This document shows positions 56,884 to 64,000 of a stretch of DNA of 64,000 nucleotides, piece after piece. The stretch's first letter is position 1, and each line of letters begins with the position of its first letter. The stretch comes from an uncultured Arthrobacter sp. (lineage in GTDB: Bacteria; Actinomycetota; Actinomycetes; Actinomycetales; Micrococcaceae), in contig NZ_CANLXP010000001.1 of assembly GCF_947495145.1 (NCBI RefSeq), positions 264,173 through 328,172 of the forward strand, written 5' to 3'. A program made the translations under genes and the position numbers. Under the pieces are notes generated by a model, which made no database searches, had not been told where the DNA came from, and saw only the letters and a program-made list of their open reading frames with translations.

Positions 56884-58275
56884 ATGAACAACCTTCCAAC
56901 CGAACCGAACTCCATGTCAGAGAGCAATGGCATGTCCGAGAGCAACCGCACCGCAGAGAGCGACGGCACCACAGAGAGCTACCGCGGCGGCGCCAAGCCG
57001 CGCGCCGCCGTCGTCATCGGAGGGAACCGCATCCCGTTTGCCCGCTCCGGTGGACCATACGCCTACGCATCGAACCAGGACATGCTGACCGCGGCACTCG
57101 ACGGTCTTGTCGCGCGGTTCGGGCTGCAGGGTGAGCGAATCGGTGAAGTTGCAGCCGGTGCGGTCCTCAAGCACTCCCGGGACTTCAACCTGACCCGGGA
57201 GGCAGTGCTGGGGTCCGCGCTCGCAGCGGACACGCCTGCGTATGATCTACAGCAGGCCTGTGCCACCGGCCTTGAAACTGTGGTCGGGCTGTCGAACAAG
57301 ATCAAGCTAGGCCAGATCGATTCGGGCATCGCAGGGGGAGCCGACTCAGCGTCAGACGCTCCCGTTGCAGTCAGTGAAGGCCTGCGGCGCGTGTTGCTCG
57401 ATCTTTCACGGGCGCGCACAACGCCGCAGAAGCTCGCCGCACTCCGCAACCTTCGGCCTGCCGATCTCAAACCGAATGCCCCGACCACGGCTGAGCCGCG
57501 GACAGGGCTGTCAATGGGGGAGCACCAGGCGATTACGACGGCGCGCTGGGACATCAGCCGTCAGGCACAGGACGAACTGGCGTTGGCCAGCCATACCAAC
57601 ATGGCGGCTGCATATGACCGGGGATTCTTCGACGATCTCGTTACGCCCTTCCGGGGGGTGTCAAGGGATGCGAATCTGCGCGCAGATACCTCGCTCGAGA
57701 AGCTGGCATCGCTCAAACCCGTATTCGGGCGCGATCTGACGGCCCAGGCCACGATGACCGCCGGCAATTCCACTCCGCTGACGGACGGCGCAGCAGTGGT
57801 GCTGCTGGGTTCCGAGGACTATGCCCGAAAGCACAGCCTGCCGATGTTGGCGAATGTCGTGGACGCTGAGGCAGCTGCAGTCGACTTCGTGCACGGAAAG
57901 GAAGGGCTTCTGATGGCTCCGGTCTATGCCATGCCGCGCCTGCTGCAGCGCAACAACATGACGTTCGCGGACTTCGACTTCTTCGAGATCCACGAAGCTT
58001 TCGCCAGCACCGTGCTGACCAGTCTCGCCGCCTGGGAAGACGAGGATTTTTGTCGTACGCAATTGGGCCTGTCCGGTGCGCTTGGAACCGTGCACCGGAA
58101 CAAGCTCAATGTCAACGGCTCGTCGCTGGCCGCGGGGCATCCGTTCGCAGCAACTGGTGCGCGCATTGTGGCCTCGCTGGCGAAGTCGCTCGCTGAGAAG
58201 GGTTCCGGACGCGGCCTCATTTCGGTGTGCGCTGCTGGCGGTCAAGGCGTCGTTGCGATTCTGGAGGCTCGCTGA
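56884..58275 (+). CDS. Acetyl-CoA acyltransferase (thiolase, FadA2-like)
   Basis: A 463-residue degradative thiolase cleaving 3-ketoacyl-CoA. Catalytic Cys126 (QQACATGLE), EIHEAFAS, His in NVNGSSLAAGHPFAATG, and Cys449 in SVCAAGGQG are all present. Residues 11-34 are a four-unit six-residue repeat (MSESNG and variants) that homologues are not expected to share. ATG 56884 is preceded by AAGGAG. The operon thiolase-FabG-MaoC matches, from memory, fadA2-fabG4-htdX of M. tuberculosis. Confidence 0.94.
   Translation: MNNLPTEPNSMSESNGMSESNRTAESDGTTESYRGGAKPRAAVVIGGNRIPFARSGGPYAYASNQDMLTAALDGLVARFGLQGERIGEVAAGAVLKHSRDFNLTREAVLGSALAADTPAYDLQQACATGLETVVGLSNKIKLGQIDSGIAGGADSASDAPVAVSEGLRRVLLDLSRARTTPQKLAALRNLRPADLKPNAPTTAEPRTGLSMGEHQAITTARWDISRQAQDELALASHTNMAAAYDRGFFDDLVTPFRGVSRDANLRADTSLEKLASLKPVFGRDLTAQATMTAGNSTPLTDGAAVVLLGSEDYARKHSLPMLANVVDAEAAAVDFVHGKEGLLMAPVYAMPRLLQRNNMTFADFDFFEIHEAFASTVLTSLAAWEDEDFCRTQLGLSGALGTVHRNKLNVNGSSLAAGHPFAATGARIVASLAKSLAEKGSGRGLISVCAAGGQGVVAILEAR
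56914..56985 (+). repeat. 18-base tandem repeat in the thiolase N-terminus
   Basis: Four 18-base units encode MSESNG, MSESNR, TAESDG and TTESYR. They add a Ser/Glu-rich, probably disordered, head before the first beta strand (PRAAVVIGGNRIPF). Confidence 0.7.
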
Positions 58276-58277
58276 TC

Positions 58278-59618
58278 ATGGCGGACACCTACCTGAAGTT
58301 CGTCAACGCCCAGCCTTTCACCAGAGTGGCGAAAGCCGCCGGCCTACCACGCCCTGTTCCGCTTCGCCGATACATGCAGGGCGAACCGATCGTTCCTGGC
58401 CCCGTTCTCGTACTGGGCCGATCATCCGGCACACAGGCCGTCTCGTCGACGCTGCTTCAATGGGACCTCGACGTCCGCCGTCATATGAGGCCCAAGGAAA
58501 AACTCGGCGCCGCCGTCGTCATCCTCGATGACCTTACGCACCCGGCTCAGTTGTCCGATATCTTCCTCGAGCTTGGCGGCCTGCTGCGGGAGCTCCTCCC
58601 CGGCGGGCGAGTCGTCACAATCTCCCGGCCGCCTGCACACGGGACACCACCGGAGACTGCCGCGGCGCAGCGGGCCGTTGAAGGGATGCTGCGCAGCCTG
58701 GCCAAGGAACTTCGCGGGGGTGCCACGGCAAATGGGATCCTCCTCGACGCCGGCGTGGATGTGACTGGACACAGTGTGAGCGCTGCACTTGAGTTTTTGC
58801 TGTCCGGGAAGAGCGCCTACGTGGATGGGCAGTTCATTACGGTCGGGCACTCGGAGGGGGTCGGCCCAACTGATTCGGCGACACCCCTCTCAGGCCGCAC
58901 CGCAGTAGTCACCGGGGCCGCCCGCGGAATCGGTGCGGAGATAGTTCAGGTGCTGCGACGGGACGGGGCACAGATCATCGCCGTCGATGTGCCCGCGGCG
59001 GGTGAACACCTCGCGCGCGTGGCGAATGACGTCGGTGGCACTGCTCTACAGGTGGATGTAACGGCGCCTGACGCCGCCGAGCGGATTCTCCACCACGCTG
59101 CCACCCGCTACGGGGGACTGGACATCATGGTGCACAACGCCGGCATCACCCGGGACAGGCTACTGGCCAACATGGATGCTGCACGCTGGAACTCTGTCAT
59201 GGCTGTGAACCTCGAATCGCAGTTGCGCATCAACGTGCAGCTGCTCGGCTCGCCCGACTTCAGTGCGGACGGCAGCATCGTGTGCCTTGCCTCCACCAGC
59301 GGCATCGCGGGCAATCGCGGGCAGACGAACTATGCGGCCTCCAAGGCCGGAGTGATCGGTATGGTGCGTGCAACAGCCGAGGCCCTTGCAGGCTCAGGAC
59401 GCACGATCAACGCCGTCGCGCCCGGTTTCATCGAAACAGACATGACGGCGAAGATGCCTTTCGCCACTCGTGAGGTTGCACGTCGTCTCAGCAGCCTGCA
59501 GCAGGGCGGGCTGCCGCTCGATGTTGCCGAAGTAGTCTCCTTCCTCGCTTCTCCCGGCGCCGCTGGAATCAGCGGCCAGGCGTTGCGTGTGTGCGGACAG
59601 AATCTGGTCGGAGCCTGA
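58278..59618 (+). CDS. High-molecular-weight 3-oxoacyl reductase (FabG4-like)
   Basis: A 446-residue ketoacyl reductase with two domains. Residues 1-200 are a degenerate flavodoxin/Rossmann-like domain lacking a cofactor motif. Residues 205-446 are an active SDR: TGAARGIG (212-219), Ser in LASTSG, Tyr352 and Lys356 in NYAASK. This two-domain plan is that of HMwFabG (FabG4, Rv0242c), which reduces ketoacyl-CoA with NADH. ATG 58278 follows GGAGG at 58263. The end is coupled to the MaoC gene (TGATG). Confidence 0.93.
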   Translation: MADTYLKFVNAQPFTRVAKAAGLPRPVPLRRYMQGEPIVPGPVLVLGRSSGTQAVSSTLLQWDLDVRRHMRPKEKLGAAVVILDDLTHPAQLSDIFLELGGLLRELLPGGRVVTISRPPAHGTPPETAAAQRAVEGMLRSLAKELRGGATANGILLDAGVDVTGHSVSAALEFLLSGKSAYVDGQFITVGHSEGVGPTDSATPLSGRTAVVTGAARGIGAEIVQVLRRDGAQIIAVDVPAAGEHLARVANDVGGTALQVDVTAPDAAERILHHAATRYGGLDIMVHNAGITRDRLLANMDAARWNSVMAVNLESQLRINVQLLGSPDFSADGSIVCLASTSGIAGNRGQTNYAASKAGVIGMVRATAEALAGSGRTINAVAPGFIETDMTAKMPFATREVARRLSSLQQGGLPLDVAEVVSFLASPGAAGISGQALRVCGQNLVGA

Positions 59619-60553
59619 TGGACCGCGTGCTTGCAGACCCGCCAGAGCTTACGAGCCTTTACGCCGGCGCGCTCGCGGTTTCCGCCCGGGCCGGCCTGCG
59701 TCGGAGACAACGACCTTCCGCGCTGCCGCTGGACCGGCACCGGCTGGACGGTCTTCTGGCTGCCCCGGACGAAGTCGAAGGATTCCAGAGGTTGATGGGC
59801 CGGGCGCGCGGGGACTTCGTGCCGTCCGGCTATGTCCATATCCTTGTGTTCCCGGTGGCTGTAAGCGTGCTCTCCCGTCCTGATTTCCCCCTGCCGCTGC
59901 TGGGCATGATCCATCTCCGCAACGAAATCCATCACCTGCGCCCGATAAGGCTGGATGAACGTTTGGCCGTCACCGCCTGGGTGGAAAACCTCACGCCTCA
60001 CCGCAGCGGAAGCCAGGTCGATGTGGTTGTCCACGTCCACAGCGGTCCTGAGATGGTTTGGATGGGCCGGTCAACCTACCTCGCGAAGGGCATCCATCTG
60101 ACCGGCACTAGCGACGCCGACGTGGCAACAGCAGTAGCCGCTGATGCCAGCCCGGCGGCGGAGGAGCTGCCCGGTTGCCCCACGGCAGAATGGTCGCTGG
60201 GCGGGGACACCGGGCGGCGTTACGCAGCGGTGTCCGGCGACTACAATCCCATTCACCTAAGCGTCCTGTCCGCACGGGCTCTGGGAATGAAGCGGCCCAT
60301 CGCACACGGCATGTACCTCGCGTCACGGATGGTTGCAGCAGCCGGTCCGGACGAGTCGACGCCGTTCAAATGGACCGTTGAATTCCGGGCGCCCGTCCTC
60401 CTGCCGTCCAGGGTGCTCCTCTCGGCCGAGGTGGACGCGTCTTCCACCGCCCAGTGGCGCGGGGCAGAAGTGGTCGCCTGGGATCCGCGCCGTCGTCGTA
60501 CGCACTTCTCCGGACGCCTGGAAAGGCTAACTGTTGACGCGGGCGCGAAATAA
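59618..60553 (+). CDS. MaoC-like (R)-hydratase/dehydratase (HtdX-like)
   Basis: A 311-residue double hot-dog hydratase. The second domain has the catalytic SGDYNPIHLS with Asp208 and His213 and the RPIAHGMYLASRM segment. The first hot-dog half has no catalytic pair. It would hydrate trans-2-enoyl-CoA or dehydrate (R)-3-hydroxyacyl-CoA, and together with the thiolase and FabG4-like enzyme makes an (R)-specific 3-hydroxyacyl cycle. ATG 59618 overlaps the previous stop. It is the last gene of the operon. Confidence 0.92.
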   Translation: MDRVLADPPELTSLYAGALAVSARAGLRRRQRPSALPLDRHRLDGLLAAPDEVEGFQRLMGRARGDFVPSGYVHILVFPVAVSVLSRPDFPLPLLGMIHLRNEIHHLRPIRLDERLAVTAWVENLTPHRSGSQVDVVVHVHSGPEMVWMGRSTYLAKGIHLTGTSDADVATAVAADASPAAEELPGCPTAEWSLGGDTGRRYAAVSGDYNPIHLSVLSARALGMKRPIAHGMYLASRMVAAAGPDESTPFKWTVEFRAPVLLPSRVLLSAEVDASSTAQWRGAEVVAWDPRRRRTHFSGRLERLTVDAGAK

Positions 60554-60709
60554 TTGCACGACCGTTCCATAAAGTCCAGAGTCACCTGCTGATTCACCAT
60601 CAGTTTCAACCCAGATGGTCCCTTGACCTGTAATCGGCGTTCCGAACAGTGCAGACTCCAGTTGTCAGCTACCGCTGACGGTTCACCACTGATCGAAATG
60701 AGGAATTTC

Positions 60710-61675
60710 GTGAACTCACGAGGTTTGAAGGCAGCCGTTTTCGCAGCATCGACGCTGATGGCTACGGCACTGATGACCGGCGGAGCCGCCCAGGCAGCGC
60801 CGCACGCGCCAATGAAGGCGTCCGCAGCTACCGTCTCTCACGCACAGGTCGAGTCCCAGGCGGCGCTTGAGGCGTACTGGACGCCGGAACGGATGAAGAA
60901 CGCAAAGCCCGGTAACACCATCAACTCGCAGGGGTGGGGGGAGCAAGGGCGCTCCATCATGCCGAAGGCCGGCGCGAAAGCCCTGGCTGCACCACAACCG
61001 AAGGCAGCACCGGTCAAGCGAGCAGGGAGCCCTGCTCCGGTGTCGCACATCGGGAAGGTCTTCTTCACGCTCGGCGGACAAAACTACGTGTGCTCGGCCA
61101 ACTCCGTCCAGAGCGCCAACCAGAGTACGGTTGCCACAGCCGGGCATTGCACCTATGACATCAACGCGGGTTGGGCCACCAAGTTCGTGTTCGTTCCCGC
61201 CTACAACAACGGTTCAGCTCCGTACGGCATGTGGTCGGCAACGTCACTGCACTCCACCAGCGAATGGATCTCCCGTAATGACATCAGCTACGACGGCGCT
61301 TTTGCCGTTGTGGCGCCGCTGAACGGCCGCACCCTTGCCGCGACAGTGGGAGCATCGAAAATCGGCTTCAACCTGGCCCGCGGACTCACCTACACCGCCT
61401 ACGGCTATCCGGCAGCCGCTCCGTTCAACGGGGAAACCCTGAAGAACTGCTACGGCACCGCCTCACGGGACCGCATCGGCGGCACACAGTCCCAGGGGAT
61501 CCCGTGTGACATGACCGGCGGCTCGTCCGGCGGCCCCTGGTTCATCGGATCCGGCTCAGGCGGCACCCAGAACTCAGTGAACAGCTTCGGGTACAACATC
61601 CAGAAGAATGTCATGTACGGCCCCTACTTCGGCAGCTCCATCCAGAGCGCGTACACCAACGCGTCGAACCGCTGA
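60710..61675 (+). CDS. Secreted trypsin-like serine protease
   Basis: A 321-residue secreted protease. A signal peptide covers about 1-30 (LKAAVFAASTLMATALMTGGAAQA, probable cut after AQA). A Lys/Ala/Pro-rich propeptide follows to about residue 110. The catalytic triad is His146 (TAGHC), Asp195 or Asp191 (NDISYDGAFAVV), and Ser273 (GGSSGGPW). Cys pairs 128-147 and 247-266 could form disulfides. GTG 60710 has GAGG 6 bases upstream; an in-frame ATG at 60698 is an alternative. Substrate specificity is not clear; the fold is near V8/glutamyl endopeptidases. A terminator hairpin follows. Confidence 0.9.
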   Translation: MNSRGLKAAVFAASTLMATALMTGGAAQAAPHAPMKASAATVSHAQVESQAALEAYWTPERMKNAKPGNTINSQGWGEQGRSIMPKAGAKALAAPQPKAAPVKRAGSPAPVSHIGKVFFTLGGQNYVCSANSVQSANQSTVATAGHCTYDINAGWATKFVFVPAYNNGSAPYGMWSATSLHSTSEWISRNDISYDGAFAVVAPLNGRTLAATVGASKIGFNLARGLTYTAYGYPAAAPFNGETLKNCYGTASRDRIGGTQSQGIPCDMTGGSSGGPWFIGSGSGGTQNSVNSFGYNIQKNVMYGPYFGSSIQSAYTNASNR

Positions 61676-61697
61676 CGCACAACGCCTGTCAACCTTG

Positions 61698-61734
61698 AGG
61701 GCCGGCTTCCCCGCATCGGGCGGGGGCCGGCCCT
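61698..61734 (+). terminator. Terminator hairpin after protease
   Basis: AGGGCCGGC (61698-61706) pairs with GCCGGCCCT (61726-61734), and an inner CCCCGC (61709-61714) with GCGGGG (61720-61725). A TT bulge and a 5-base loop complete a very stable stem. No U-tract follows. Confidence 0.7.
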
Positions 61735-61767
61735 TCGCGTCTTCGAAGCGCCGGTGCCGGACCGACC

Positions 61768-61773
61768 TACACT
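61768..61773 (+). promoter_or_regulatory. -10 element TACACT, leaderless kynU
   Basis: TACACT lies 6 bases before ATG 61780 and fits the actinobacterial -10. No ribosome binding site is present, so the mRNA is probably leaderless. Confidence 0.5.
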
Positions 61774-61779
61774 GATCAC

Positions 61780-63018
61780 ATGAATTCCGACTCCCGGCTT
61801 GCCCTCGCCCGCGACCTCGACGCGGAGGACCCTCTGGCGTCCTACCGCTTGCTCTTCGAAGCGCATGACAACGCTGCAATCAGGGCCTACCTCGACGGCA
61901 ATTCCCTCGGACGGCCGCTAAAGGCAACCGTCGGGCGCCTCACCGAATTTGTCCGCGACCAATGGGGAGGCCGCCTGATCCGCGGTTGGGATGAGGACTG
62001 GCTGCAGCTCCCGCAAAGCGTGGGGGACAGGATCGGCGCTGTCGCGCTCGGAGCGGGCGCCGGTCAGTGCGTGGTGGCCGACTCCACCAGCGTCCTGCTG
62101 TACAAAGCCATCCGCGCCGCCCTGGCAGCGCGGCCCGACCGCTCTGAAATTGTCATCGAACGCGACAACTTTCCTACCGACCGCTTCATAGTGGAGGGAA
62201 TTGCAGCGGACCGCGGATTGTCGGTGCGCTGGGTGGAGGCAGCGTACGACGCCGGTCCCACCCCTGACGAGGTTGCCGGAGCACTCGGTCCGGACACCGC
62301 CGTCGTCGTCCTCAGCCATGTTGCCTACCGTTCCGCCCACATTGCGGACATGAAGACAATCACCCGGCTGGTTCACGACGCCGGAGCGCTCGCGGTATGG
62401 GACCTTAGCCATTCCGTAGGATCGGTGCCGGTGGAGTTGGACGCAAGCGGCGCGGATTTCGCGGTGGGCTGCAGCTACAAATACCTCAACGGCGGCCCGG
62501 GTGCCCCGGCATGGGCATACGTCGCGCGGCGGCATCTACCGGACCTGGCGCAACCCATACAGGGCTGGTTGGGAAGCGCCGATCCCTTCGGAATGGGTTC
62601 TGGATACCAACCGGCGGAAGGTATCCGACGCATGGTCTCCGGCACGCCTCCGATCCTCGGAATGCTTGCCCTGCAGGACATGCTTGATGTCCTTGAGCAG
62701 GTCGGTATGGAGGCCGTTCGAGCCAAGTCGGTGAAGCTGACCTCATTCGCAATCGATACCGTCGATGAACTGATGGGTCCGGCCGGAGTCAAGGTCGCAT
62801 CGCCCCGCGATTCCGAGCAGCGCGGAAGCCACATCACCATAGATCATCCGTCGTTCAGAACCGTTCTGCCGGATCTTTGGGAGGACGGTGTCATTCCAGA
62901 CTTCCGGAATCCGGACGGGCTGCGCCTCGGACTGTCGCCACTGTCCACCTCATATGAGGAGACCCTCATCGGTATCCGAGCGATAGCCGAGAAGCTGCCC
63001 TCGAAAGCGCCCGATTAA
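61780..63018 (+). CDS. kynU: Kynureninase
   Basis: A 412-residue PLP enzyme (class V aminotransferase fold) that cleaves kynurenine to anthranilate and alanine. Family landmarks are YLDGNSLGRP, DLSHSVGSVPVEL with the PLP-nitrogen Asp208, GCSYKYLNGGPGAPA with Schiff-base Lys234, and IQGWLGSADPFGM. Tryptophan 2,3-dioxygenase and kynurenine formamidase genes are not in the window, so the pathway partners must be elsewhere. TACACT six bases before ATG 61780 marks a leaderless promoter. Confidence 0.92.
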   Translation: MNSDSRLALARDLDAEDPLASYRLLFEAHDNAAIRAYLDGNSLGRPLKATVGRLTEFVRDQWGGRLIRGWDEDWLQLPQSVGDRIGAVALGAGAGQCVVADSTSVLLYKAIRAALAARPDRSEIVIERDNFPTDRFIVEGIAADRGLSVRWVEAAYDAGPTPDEVAGALGPDTAVVVLSHVAYRSAHIADMKTITRLVHDAGALAVWDLSHSVGSVPVELDASGADFAVGCSYKYLNGGPGAPAWAYVARRHLPDLAQPIQGWLGSADPFGMGSGYQPAEGIRRMVSGTPPILGMLALQDMLDVLEQVGMEAVRAKSVKLTSFAIDTVDELMGPAGVKVASPRDSEQRGSHITIDHPSFRTVLPDLWEDGVIPDFRNPDGLRLGLSPLSTSYEETLIGIRAIAEKLPSKAPD

Positions 63019-63090
63019 ACTCTTGGGCCATGATCGTGTTAGAGTTTTTCTCGCTGCTTTCGAGGGTTTTGAACCCCGAAATCACCACCT

Positions 63091-63174
63091 GCGCGGGTGG
63101 CGGAATGGCAGACGCGCTAGCTTGAGGTGCTAGTCCTCTTATTGAGGGTGGGGGTTCAAGTCCCCCTCCGCGCA
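63091..63174 (+). tRNA. tRNA-Leu (anticodon GAG)
   Basis: An 84-base class II tRNA. The acceptor stem GCGCGGG pairs with TCCGCGC (one G-U). The anticodon stem is CTAGC/GCTAG, with anticodon GAG at 63124-63126. A long variable arm (CCTC/GAGG) and a GGGGG-TTCAAGT-CCCCC T arm follow. CCA is not encoded. GAG reads CTC and CTT codons. Confidence 0.95.
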
Positions 63175-63178
63175 CAAC

Positions 63179-63206
63179 AAAAACCCCGGGAGACCGGGGT
63201 TTTTTT
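63179..63206 (+). terminator. Rho-independent terminator after tRNA-Leu
   Basis: AAAACCCCGG (63180-63189) and CCGGGGTTTT (63194-63203) form a 10-base stem with a GAGA loop, followed by a run of seven T (63200-63206). It is the clearest intrinsic terminator in the window. Confidence 0.9.
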
Positions 63207-63225
63207 GTGCCCTCAGCCACACGGG

Positions 63226-63534
63226 ATGCGTTCTCGACCACGCGGTCACCGAGGTGCACCTGCTGGCCAGCAACAGCTCGCACAAATTCCGGGTCTGTTT
63301 GGCAGTCGCCCGGGTGCACTTGGCCCTCTTGTGGCCTACCAGTTTGTTGCCCAAAGCCAGCCCAGGCAGCCGGTCGTCTGGTGGCGCATCGCAGGAGCCA
63401 TTTTCTTATTCGCACTCGGAATGGCGGGAGTCATCGTTGCCATACTGCTCCGGCCACGGCGAAACAGGTCCACCAAGGACCCCCCCTGCGCTCTGATTCA
63501 ACTTCGGTATGGAGTGTCAGTATTGCACCGGTGA
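63226..63534 (+). CDS. Hypothetical small membrane protein
   Basis: A possible 102-residue protein starting at ATG 63226, without a recognisable family. One membrane helix, VVWWRIAGAIFLFALGMAGV and adjacent residues, is flanked by basic residues (RPRRNRS). The N-terminal 40 residues are Gly/Pro/Gln rich. No ribosome binding site is obvious and overlapping frames (63207-63554 and 63254-63496) also stay open, so the call is weak. It lies after the tRNA terminator. Confidence 0.35.
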   Translation: MRSRPRGHRGAPAGQQQLAQIPGLFGSRPGALGPLVAYQFVAQSQPRQPVVWWRIAGAIFLFALGMAGVIVAILLRPRRNRSTKDPPCALIQLRYGVSVLHR

Positions 63535-63591
63535 AAGGATGCGAACAGGGATAGTCTCATCAGGCTGTCCGAGTCTGGATAAGCTGAGCAG

Positions 63592-63843
63592 ATGGGGGAC
63601 ATCGAGCGGGCCAAGGTCAGCAGGTGGGAGAAGATTGGGTATTGGCCCTTCCTCGGTGTCATCTTCCCCAGCTACATCGTCACAAGCATCTTGCGAAGCC
63701 TTGGCTGCGGATTCTGGGGAAGCATAGGTATCGCTCTGCTGATCTTCCTCACAACCGCTTACCTCCTCCTACGACCAGCTCGGGAGGAACGATCCAAGCG
63801 CCTCGCTTCTGACCTGGAACGAGGAGTGTTCGACTGCGTGTAA
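63592..63843 (+). CDS. Hypothetical small membrane protein
   Basis: An 83-residue protein with two hydrophobic stretches: about residues 18-38 (YWPFLGVIFPSYIVTSIL) and 42-62 (GSIGIALLIFLTTAYLLL). Basic residues after the second helix (RPAREERSKR) suggest a cytosolic C-terminus. No family recognised. ATG 63592 has no strong ribosome binding site. It lies between the tRNA and a repeat array that looks like an insertion-sequence end, so it may belong to a strain-specific region. Confidence 0.5.
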   Translation: MGDIERAKVSRWEKIGYWPFLGVIFPSYIVTSILRSLGCGFWGSIGIALLIFLTTAYLLLRPAREERSKRLASDLERGVFDCV

Positions 63844-63844
63844 G

Positions 63845-63930
63845 CGGCAACTTTAAACTGACCGGAGACGGCAAAACTGATTGACCGTTCGCGGCAGTGG
63901 TTTTGACCAACGGCGGCAAGCATTGTCAAG
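63845..63930. repeat. Tandem imperfect 22-24-base repeats, possible insertion-sequence end
   Basis: Four units begin CGGC(A) at 63845, 63869, 63892 and 63914. The first three contain TGACC at 63859-63863, 63882-63886 and 63904-63908. Arrays like this are found at the termini of IS21-type elements, where they are transposase-binding sites. No transposase gene is inside the window; it could lie just beyond 64000. Confidence 0.45.
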
Positions 63931-63977
63931 CCCCGGGTTTGGTGGAGAGATTTTTAGTTGGAAATCGTAGTTAGTAG

Positions 63978-63995
63978 GCCGGCGTTGACGCCGGC
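63978..63995. repeat. Hairpin at the window edge
   Basis: GCCGGCGT (63978-63985) and ACGCCGGC (63988-63995) are perfect 8-base arms with a two-base loop. It could be a terminator or part of an insertion-sequence boundary. The segment 63931-63977 shows no gene. Confidence 0.4.
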
Positions 63996-64000
63996 GTGTT

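Overview
The window reads as a chromosome segment of a high-GC actinobacterium, most likely an Arthrobacter-like member of the Micrococcaceae. This taxonomic call is inference. It rests on base composition, frequent GTG starts, actinobacterial marker genes (whiA, rbpA, opcA, a MabA-like fabG) and a gene order that, as I remember it, follows Mycobacterium tuberculosis from about uvrC (Rv1420) to fabG1 (Rv1483). Coding density is very high. No prophage or CRISPR array was seen. The only insertion-sequence-like structure is at the extreme right edge.

Layout. 1-6.6 kb: the end of uvrA, a HAD phosphatase, an acyltransferase, then uvrC-rapZ-yvcK-whiA. 6.7-11.4 kb: sodA, the glycolytic set gap-pgk-tpiA with secG, and rbpA. 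11.4-19.7 kb (minus strand): a pentose-phosphate operon tkt-tal-pgi-zwf-opcA-pgl. 20.1-24.7 kb: heme O synthase ctaB, a DapA-family aldolase, and a minus-strand ABC ATPase-permease-ctaA operon. 24.8-30.0 kb: a SUF iron-sulfur operon sufR-sufB-sufD-Rieske protein-sufC-sufT, without sufS or sufU. 30.1-35.3 kb: a macro-domain gene, an acyl-CoA ligase and thiolase pair, and the biotin transporter bioY-bioM-bioN. 35.5-44.2 kb: an ABC-F protein, SURF1, two small conserved genes, fabG, an unusual SDR, serB, an ABC ATPase, a TauE/SafE permease, an rRNA/tRNA methyltransferase and ribosomal protein L31B. 44.3-54 kb: lipoate ligase, pepN, a three-gene ATP-grasp/alpha-E/transglutaminase cassette, and divergent glgC and glgA. 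54-60.6 kb: a fatty-acid cluster (acyl-CoA dehydrogenase/oxidase, TetR regulator, thiolase, high-molecular-weight FabG, MaoC hydratase). 60.7-64 kb: a secreted serine protease, kynureninase, tRNA-Leu(GAG), two small membrane proteins and a repeat array resembling an insertion-sequence end.

How the genes work together. The left half is central metabolism: lower glycolysis, the oxidative and non-oxidative pentose phosphate pathway, and heme A maturation (ctaB, ctaA, SURF1) for cytochrome oxidase. The SUF operon has a convincing inverted repeat in front of sufR. The ligase and thiolase next to BioYMN recall the biotin-linked yhfT-yhfS-yhfU genes of Bacillus subtilis. The fatty-acid cluster recalls fadE5-fadA2-fabG4-htdX of M. 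tuberculosis and carries a perfect 14-5-14 operator at the TetR gene.

Most interesting points: the uncharacterised ATP-grasp/alpha-E/transglutaminase cassette; the biotin-transporter-linked ligase and thiolase, the thiolase having Ser in place of its second catalytic Cys; the TetR and SufR operators; two inverted repeats between bioY and the ABC-F gene; and several genes with a -10 hexamer about 6 nt before the start codon, pointing to leaderless mRNAs.
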